Part shown: in pieces, positions 16,531 through 19,796 of the stretch
Layout: each line of letters opens with the position of its first letter
Numbering within the stretch: the stretch's first letter is position 1
Assembly: GCA_032251455.1 (NCBI GenBank)
Contig: JAVVEG010000032.1
Coordinates: forward strand, 1 to 19,796
Length of the DNA stretch: 19,796 nucleotides
Source of the DNA: JAVVEG01 sp032251455
GTDB taxonomy: Bacteria > Pseudomonadota > Gammaproteobacteria > Pseudomonadales > Pseudohongiellaceae
Direction: 5' to 3'
The notes under the pieces: generated by a model
Database searches by the model: none
Told to the model about the DNA's origin: nothing
Seen by the model: the letters and a program-made list of their open reading frames with translations, nothing else
Made by a program: the position numbers and the translations under genes

Positions 16531-17052
16531 ATGACCATGACCAAAAGACAATATCCTCTCATACTCATATGCGCTTTGATGCTAATCGCGCCACGACAAA
16601 CAATGGGCCAAGACAACGGGGTACATCAAGTGGAACCGATTACACAAGGTCGTCTTCGATTCGGCGCGACAGTTATTTATCTGGAAGATGACATAAAGGA
16701 AACTTTGGAATTTTACTCTGAAGCTTTTGGGTTTGAAATTAGCTACTACGATGAGAATTTAAGGTTTGGCGAGCTTAACACAGGGGATACTTCCATTATG
16801 TTAGCCTCTTATGAGGCAGGTGAAGTAATGGCCGGCGCGGCTTTCAGTGAGTGGATCGCACGAAAACCAACCAGTGTCGAGATTGCATTTCTGACAGACG
16901 ATGTTCCCGCTGCTTACGCAAAGGCATTGGCTGCTGGGGCAACGTCGGCACAGGAACCGAAAACCTTCCCTTGGGGACAAACGGCTGCCTATGTATTTAG
17001 CATCGAAGGCACCCTTGTTGGGATATTGACTCCTCCGCCAAGGCTGGAATAG
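16531..17052 (+). CDS. Exported VOC/glyoxalase-fold protein (cassette 2)
   Basis: A 173-residue protein. The N-terminus (MTMTKRQYPLILICALMLIAP...) looks like a Sec signal peptide, with a plausible cleavage near TMGQ27. The rest is a vicinal-oxygen-chelate domain: GATVIYLEDDIKETLEFYSEAFGFE, then a strand pair with NTGDTSIMLASYE, VEIAFLTDDVPAAYAKALAAGA, and a C-terminal PWGQTAAYVFSIEGTLVGIL. VOC proteins include glyoxalases, dioxygenases and antibiotic-binding or fosfomycin-type resistance proteins. The order and motifs here resemble bleomycin-resistance/glyoxalase-like members, but metal ligands cannot be assigned with confidence. Most VOC proteins are cytoplasmic, so the leader is unusual. 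A second Met two codons in (16537) is an alternative start. Confidence 0.82.
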   Translation: MTMTKRQYPLILICALMLIAPRQTMGQDNGVHQVEPITQGRLRFGATVIYLEDDIKETLEFYSEAFGFEISYYDENLRFGELNTGDTSIMLASYEAGEVMAGAAFSEWIARKPTSVEIAFLTDDVPAAYAKALAAGATSAQEPKTFPWGQTAAYVFSIEGTLVGILTPPPRLE

Positions 17053-17069
17053 GCATATATGCTAGCGGT

Positions 17070-17171
17070 GCATAACAATCTGTTCCTGAGCGACCAAGAT
17101 AAACTGTCACGGCGCTTGCATGCGCAACCGCCGCGCCAATTCACCTTGGCGCCAGAACAAGGGCGTTATGT
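17070..17171 (+). repeat. attC site 2
   Basis: A 102-bp site closing cassette 2, from GCATAAC (17070-17076) to GTTATGT (17165-17171). The inner arms pair: ATCTGTTCCTGAGCGACCAAG against CTTGGCGCCAGAACAAGG. A central loop region contains a GCATGC palindrome within GCTTGCATGCGC. Confidence 0.87.
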
Positions 17172-17211
17172 GCCTTTTTAACCCCATTACCAATTCGAGA
17201 TTCAAAATTCA

Positions 17212-17943
17212 ATGATAAATAATAATTGCGTTGCCTTAGTAACCGGTGGAAATAAAGGTATTGGCTTTCAAGTTGTACGAGAATTAGCGATATTGGGTGC
17301 CACTGTGCTTATAGGTGCAAGGTCTGAGACTTTCGGGAATGAAGCTGTGTCTAAGCTAAGAGACGAGGGTTTGCAGGCTGACCCCATTCCTCTTGATGTT
17401 AGTAACCAAAGTTCTATCCAAGCAGCTGAAAGACTTATTCGTAAGCGCTTCGGCCGGCTAGATATTTTGATTAACAATGCGGGTATCGCAATAGATCAAG
17501 GAATTAGTCCAAGTCAGCTTAGCATCGATATTTTCAGGCAAACATTTGAAACAAATGTTTTTGGGGCCTTTCTGGTAACCCAGATTATGTTGCCGTTGAT
17601 GAAGATCGCTGGCACCGGGCGAATAGTCAATGTGTCATCTGGCCTTGGCTCACTAACTCAAAATAGTAACCCAGAATATGAATTCGCTGGCGTAAAATTA
17701 CTTGCATACAATTCTTCAAAAACAACCCTTAATTCACTGACGGTTCAATTCGCGCACGAATTGAAAGACTCCCAGATAAAGATCAATTCTGCAGATCCGG
17801 GGTTTACTGCGACAGACCTTAATGGCAATCGCGGCACTCGCACTGTGGAACAAGCTTCTAAAATAATAATCAAGTTGGCAACTCTTGATGAATCAGGTCC
17901 CACTGGTGGTTTTTATGACGAAAATGGAGTAGTACCATGGTAA
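17212..17943 (+). CDS. Short-chain dehydrogenase/reductase (cassette 3)
   Basis: A 243-residue NAD(P)-dependent oxidoreductase of the classical SDR family. The cofactor motif TGGNKGIG (about 11-18) is preceded by the first strand VALV. The acidic/basic selector region reads GARSE, NNAG is in LINNAGIAID (about 86-95), and the catalytic Ser is in IVNVSSGLGSL. The active-site Tyr and Lys are in LLAYNSSKTTLNSL, and PGFTATDLN follows. The order closely resembles plant/bacterial carbonyl-reductase-like SDRs. The substrate is unknown. It starts 46 bases into the cassette with a weak ribosome binding site, and the stop is about 70 bp before attC3. Between stop and attC is a small GCCTT/AAGGC hairpin (17973-17985). 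Confidence 0.88.
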   Translation: MINNNCVALVTGGNKGIGFQVVRELAILGATVLIGARSETFGNEAVSKLRDEGLQADPIPLDVSNQSSIQAAERLIRKRFGRLDILINNAGIAIDQGISPSQLSIDIFRQTFETNVFGAFLVTQIMLPLMKIAGTGRIVNVSSGLGSLTQNSNPEYEFAGVKLLAYNSSKTTLNSLTVQFAHELKDSQIKINSADPGFTATDLNGNRGTRTVEQASKIIIKLATLDESGPTGGFYDENGVVPW

Positions 17944-18013
17944 TTGGACTACAAATTATGTTGCTCTAAAGTGCCTTAAAAAGGCTGTACAATGTGAGGA
18001 AAGAGCGGGCGGC

Positions 18014-18085
18014 ACATAACAATTTGCTGCACACGGATAAATCACTCGCTGCGCTCGCAATTTACCGGTGAGCAAAGCGTTAGAG
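18014..18085 (+). repeat. attC site 3
   Basis: A 72-bp site closing cassette 3, from ACATAAC (18014-18020) to GTTAGAG (18079-18085). The arms TTTGCTGCAC and GTGAGCAAAG pair. The inner stem CGGATAAAT pairs with ATTTACCGG, and a small GCG-rich terminal loop follows. It is the shortest attC of the array. Confidence 0.88.
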
Positions 18086-18124
18086 GGCTAGACGCAGAGC
18101 AACATCAGACTAAGGAACCCCGGA

Positions 18125-18628
18125 ATGCCTGAATATAATGGACCAGCGGACATATACAAGGAGCTTGTAGAGGACTCTAACGAGAACTGGCTGTATGGGT
18201 TGGTCGCATTCGCTATAGTTGAAGAGCAAAGAATTGAATGGATGCGCCATTTTGAAGAATGCAATGGTAATCCTCCAGATGATAATGATGTGAGGAATTG
18301 GTATAAGCAACAGCCTTCCAGCGTGATTCTCAGAGCCAAAGGAACGGCGGAGAATGCTCTTCAGGTTTACTCTGCAGAGGTCGTTGACGTTGCATTGGAT
18401 GAAAAACGTCGCGAGATTGAAGAAGGAATTGTAGTTGCGGAGATCAGAGAATCGAGGCGATTCTGGCCGCAGTTTGGAGTGAATTTTATTGGCGGATTAA
18501 CATCAGCTGTAGTGTTTGCTGCGCTGCTCGTACTGGCTGCGTTTTTTGTTCTTAGAGATACATCCCCTACTCAAATTGGCGTACAACTTAGGAATAACAT
18601 AGAGGAAACAAACAATGACCAAGAATAA
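18125..18628 (+). CDS. Membrane-anchored hypothetical protein (cassette 4)
   Basis: A 167-residue protein not recognised as a named family. Residues 1-110 are soluble and acidic, probably mostly helical, with LYGLVAFAIVEEQRIEWMRHF and later VVDVALDEKRREIEEGIVVAEI, which has coiled-coil-like spacing. One clear membrane helix (about 123-145, FIGGLTSAVVFAALLVLAAF...) follows, then a short polar tail rich in Asn and Glu. There is no signal peptide, so the soluble part should stay in the cytoplasm. AAGGA lies 8 bases before the ATG. The 3' end overlaps the start of the next gene by 14 bp and contains its ribosome binding site, so the two are translationally linked and probably act together. Confidence 0.78.
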   Translation: MPEYNGPADIYKELVEDSNENWLYGLVAFAIVEEQRIEWMRHFEECNGNPPDDNDVRNWYKQQPSSVILRAKGTAENALQVYSAEVVDVALDEKRREIEEGIVVAEIRESRRFWPQFGVNFIGGLTSAVVFAALLVLAAFFVLRDTSPTQIGVQLRNNIEETNNDQE

Positions 18629-18869
18629 AGAGGTGACCGGCAAGAGAGCAGCTTCTGCTGCTTCAAAAGTATTGAGAAATCCTTCAACGAGCAAAGCGGC
18701 AAAGTCAGCTGCAGGGTCAGCGCTTTCACAGACCAAAGCTCCCCCCAAAGTAACTTCTGCTAAAGCAGCTACGGCGGCCTCAAAAACTCTTCGCAACGCA
18801 AGCACGAGCAAGACATCAAAGACGGCAGCCGGCTCTGCTCTAACGCAAAAGCCAAATCGGAAGAAGTGA
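18615..18869 (+). CDS. Ala/Ser/Lys-rich two-repeat protein (cassette 4)
   Basis: An 84-residue, strongly basic, low-complexity protein. It consists of two near-identical units of about 29 residues, AASAASKVLRNPSTSKAAKS... and AATAASKTLRNASTSKTSKT..., each ending AAGSAL(S/T)Q. A short Thr/Lys/Pro linker (APPKVTSAK) separates them and NRKK forms the tail. The composition recalls histone-H1-like DNA-binding proteins, but the conserved SKxLRxxxTSKxxKxAAGSAL pattern is specific rather than random. I recall similar small repeat proteins in other bacteria without a known function, which could not be verified here. AGGAAACAAACA before the ATG is a good ribosome binding site, inside the preceding gene. 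Confidence 0.75.
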   Translation: MTKNKEVTGKRAASAASKVLRNPSTSKAAKSAAGSALSQTKAPPKVTSAKAATAASKTLRNASTSKTSKTAAGSALTQKPNRKK

Positions 18870-18875
18870 TACGCC

Positions 18876-18954
18876 CTCTAACAATCAGCTTCACGGCGAC
18901 CATTTTTCCACTGCTTCGCAGTTCCAAAATGGCGCGTGAGCAAGGGCGTTAGCA
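18876..18954 (+). repeat. attC site 4
   Basis: A 79-bp site closing cassette 4, from CTCTAAC (18876-18882) to GTTAGCA (18948-18954). CAGCTTCAC pairs with GTGAGCAAGG, CCATTTT pairs perfectly with AAAATGG, and ACTGC pairs with GCAGT at the tip. It is homologous to attC1, with compensating base changes. Confidence 0.88.
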
Positions 18955-18971
18955 GCTACCTGAAATTGAGC

Positions 18972-19000
18972 TTGATCACTCTAATCCAATGGATTAGTAT
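18972..19000 (+). promoter_or_regulatory. Promoter and operator of the toxin-antitoxin cassette
   Basis: A -35-like TTGATC (18972-18977) is separated by 17 bases from a -10-like TAGTAT (18995-19000). A perfect inverted repeat CTAATCC-AAT-GGATTAG (18981-18997) lies between and over the -10. A second, overlapping pair CTCTAAT/ATTAGAG (18979-18985/18999-19005) shares the half-site. This is the expected layout for autorepression by an XRE antitoxin. Transcription would start about 19006-19008, at the toxin ATG. Confidence 0.6.
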
Positions 19001-19006
19001 TAGAGC

Positions 19007-19339
19007 ATGCAAACAATTGTCGAACTTCCAGAATACTTGCGGCAAGCCGCTGCATTTCTTGGCGAAGACGAAAAGTTGGGCATTATCAATACATTGGCCC
19101 GAAACCCAACGGTTGGTGTGGTTATCACGGGAACTGGCGGTATCCGAAAGCTCAGATGGTCAAGGCCAGGGACAGGCAAGAGTAGTGGTGTCAGGGTAGT
19201 CTACTTCTATTTCAATCAAACTATGCCGCTGTTTCTCTTAACGTTGTTTGCTAAAGGCGAAAAGGCCAACTTATCAAAATCAGAACGCAATGAGCTGGCA
19301 AAACTGGCTCAGATACTTCGTTCGCATTATGCAGGTTGA
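19007..19339 (+). CDS. RelE/HigB-type toxin (cassette 5)
   Basis: A 110-residue toxin of the RelE/ParE superfamily, closest in pattern to HigB-2-like proteins, which cleave mRNA at the ribosome. Visible family features are VELPEYLRQAAAFLGEDE at the N-terminus, NPTVGVVITGTGGIRKLRWSRPGTGKSSGVRVVYFYF in the centre (the GTGG-RKLR and GxRVxYF core), then PLFLLTLFAKGEKANLSKSERNEL and the C-terminal helix. The gene begins 58 bases into the cassette with its own promoter. Almost no Shine-Dalgarno is present, and the predicted transcript start coincides with the ATG. The antitoxin gene starts 5 bases after the toxin stop, the toxin-first order typical of higBA. Confidence 0.88.
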   Translation: MQTIVELPEYLRQAAAFLGEDEKLGIINTLARNPTVGVVITGTGGIRKLRWSRPGTGKSSGVRVVYFYFNQTMPLFLLTLFAKGEKANLSKSERNELAKLAQILRSHYAG

Positions 19340-19344
19340 CGGCA

Positions 19345-19635
19345 ATGAACAAAGCATTTGAAAGTATCAAGCGTGGCCTGGGAGAGGCCATTGAGTTTGC
19401 GGAAGGGAAGCCATCTAAAGCAGAAGTCCACAATTTGGATGCTGTAGATATAAAAAATATTCGTTCCCGAGTAGGGATGACCCAGACAGAGTTTGCCTCT
19501 GCATTCGGGATTAGTGTGAGTACACTGCGTCACTGGGAGCGTGGGGATCGTAATCCTGCCGGGCCAGCGCTGGTGCTGCTGAATGTTATGGAAAAAGAAC
19601 CAAGTGCAGTGCTCAGAGCACTGTCTTACCAGTGA
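19345..19635 (+). CDS. XRE-family antitoxin, HigA-like (cassette 5)
   Basis: A 96-residue DNA-binding antitoxin. Residues 1-35 (MNKAFESIKRGLGEAIEFAEGK...) form the toxin-contacting N-terminus. A helix-turn-helix follows: DIKNIRSRVGMTQTEFASAFGISVSTLRHWERGDRNPAGPAL, in which TQTEFASAFGIS-VSTLRHWE is the HTH core. The ATG at 19345 is preferred over a TTG at 19336, which would overlap the toxin stop. The stop at 19633-19635 touches the attC5 left box region. It likely neutralises the upstream toxin and represses the promoter at 18972-19000. Confidence 0.88.
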   Translation: MNKAFESIKRGLGEAIEFAEGKPSKAEVHNLDAVDIKNIRSRVGMTQTEFASAFGISVSTLRHWERGDRNPAGPALVLLNVMEKEPSAVLRALSYQ

Positions 19636-19637
19636 GC

Positions 19638-19751
19638 TGCTAACAATTTGCTCTACCGGACCCAGCTACGCTGCGCCAGCTTGTGGTTCGCTTCGCTCAC
19701 TTTACCACAAGCTGGCTCCGCTCCACTGGGCCGGTAAGCAAGGCGTTATGC
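19638..19751 (+). repeat. attC site 5
   Basis: A 114-bp site closing cassette 5, from TGCTAAC (19638-19644) to GTTATGC (19745-19751). It is the longest and most perfectly folded of the array: CTACCGGACCCAG pairs with CTGGGCCGGTAAG, and CCAGCTTGTGG pairs with CCACAAGCTGG. The large loop between is rich in CGCTTCGCTC. Confidence 0.9.
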
Positions 19752-19796
19752 GGCTTGTCAGAGTGTTGCGTGATGCGCTACACTGCGTGTCATGAT
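19746..19796 (+). mobile_element. Start of cassette 6 with a promoter
   Basis: The first 51 bases of a further cassette, cut by the window edge. It opens with TTATGCGGC, the same 9 bases as cassette 1. A sigma70-like promoter is visible: TTGTCA (19755-19760), 18 bases, TACACT (19779-19784). An ATG occurs at 19792. A promoter inside a cassette is typical of toxin-antitoxin or other self-expressed cassettes, but the gene itself is not visible. Confidence 0.6.

Larger units (their letters stand above)
15854..19796 (+). mobile_element. Integron gene-cassette array, five complete cassettes and a sixth start
   Basis: Cassettes all point in the plus direction and each ends in an attC: cassette 1 15854-16503, 2 16504-17165, 3 17166-18079, 4 18080-18948, 5 18949-19745, 6 from 19746. 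The delimitation rests on a direct sequence test: the first 9 bases of each cassette are the exact reverse complement of the left attC box region of the same cassette (15854/16428, 16504/17067, 17166/18011, 18080/18873, 18949/19635). This is expected if each was a circle closed at G|TT. No integrase gene is seen to the left, so this is an integrase-less cluster or part of a larger array continuing to the right. Confidence 0.9.

Noticed and set aside
17961..17993. Possible promoter TTGCTC...TACAAT after the SDR gene
   Set aside because: The spacing is about 21 bases, too long for a normal sigma70 promoter, so it is not called.
18650..18850. A DNA-level direct repeat in cassette 4
   Set aside because: The repeat is explained by the two-unit protein. 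The DNA copies have diverged more than the protein, so it is not treated as a separate repeat element.
19583..19795. A plus-strand frame of 70 codons running through attC5
   Set aside because: It overlaps the antitoxin in another frame and translates the palindromic recombination site, so it is not a gene.

Overview
The window looks like the chromosome of a moderately GC-rich proteobacterium, most likely a gammaproteobacterium. An AidB-type acyl-CoA dehydrogenase, Cfa, PurT and YnfA are all close in sequence to enterobacterial/pseudomonad-type proteins. About 15.4 kb of compact, GC-rich chromosomal genes is followed by about 4 kb of AT-richer integron gene cassettes that runs off the right edge.

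Left part (1-5018). The edge cuts a small minus-strand lipoprotein gene. A small minus-strand ORF of unknown function follows. Two plus-strand genes come next and are probably co-transcribed: a lipoprotein beta-propeller of the sorbosone dehydrogenase/PQQ-glucose dehydrogenase superfamily, and an AidB-like acyl-CoA dehydrogenase. The AidB gene converges on, and overlaps by 8 bp, a minus-strand cyclopropane-fatty-acid synthase gene.

Central part (5019-14796, all minus strand). Six genes in the order ATPase, ATPase, permease, permease, DUF2160 membrane protein, substrate-binding protein match the GlpSTPQUV glycerol ABC importer. Several neighbouring genes overlap by 4 bp. The next gene downstream, after a 41-bp gap and with a strong ribosome binding site, is one 835-residue reading frame that fuses two DsbA/2-hydroxychromene-2-carboxylate-isomerase-like domains to a complete PurT. 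Upstream of glpS lies an NHL-repeat beta-propeller lipoprotein. The two GlpS/GlpT ATPases have complementary defects: GlpS lacks the switch histidine and GlpT lacks LSGGQ. This predicts one working and one degenerate ATP site.

Right part (14797-19796). A YnfA/UPF0060 membrane protein is followed by about 490 bp without a convincing gene, holding a terminator-like hairpin and a possible 34-residue ORF. From 15854 onward there is an array of integron cassettes, all in plus orientation. Five complete cassettes and the start of a sixth can be delimited, because the first 9 bases of each cassette are the exact reverse complement of the left box of that cassette's own attC. Cargo: (1) a RimJ/RimL-like GNAT acetyltransferase; (2) an exported VOC/glyoxalase-fold protein; (3) a short-chain dehydrogenase; (4) a two-gene unit of a tail-anchored membrane protein plus an Ala/Ser/Lys-rich protein built of two repeats; (5) a RelE/HigB toxin with an XRE antitoxin, carrying its own promoter and operator; (6) only a start, with a good promoter. 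No integrase gene is visible on the attI-proximal side, where one would be expected, so this looks like an integrase-less cassette cluster or a displaced part of a larger integron.

No tRNA, rRNA, CRISPR array or insertion sequence was seen.
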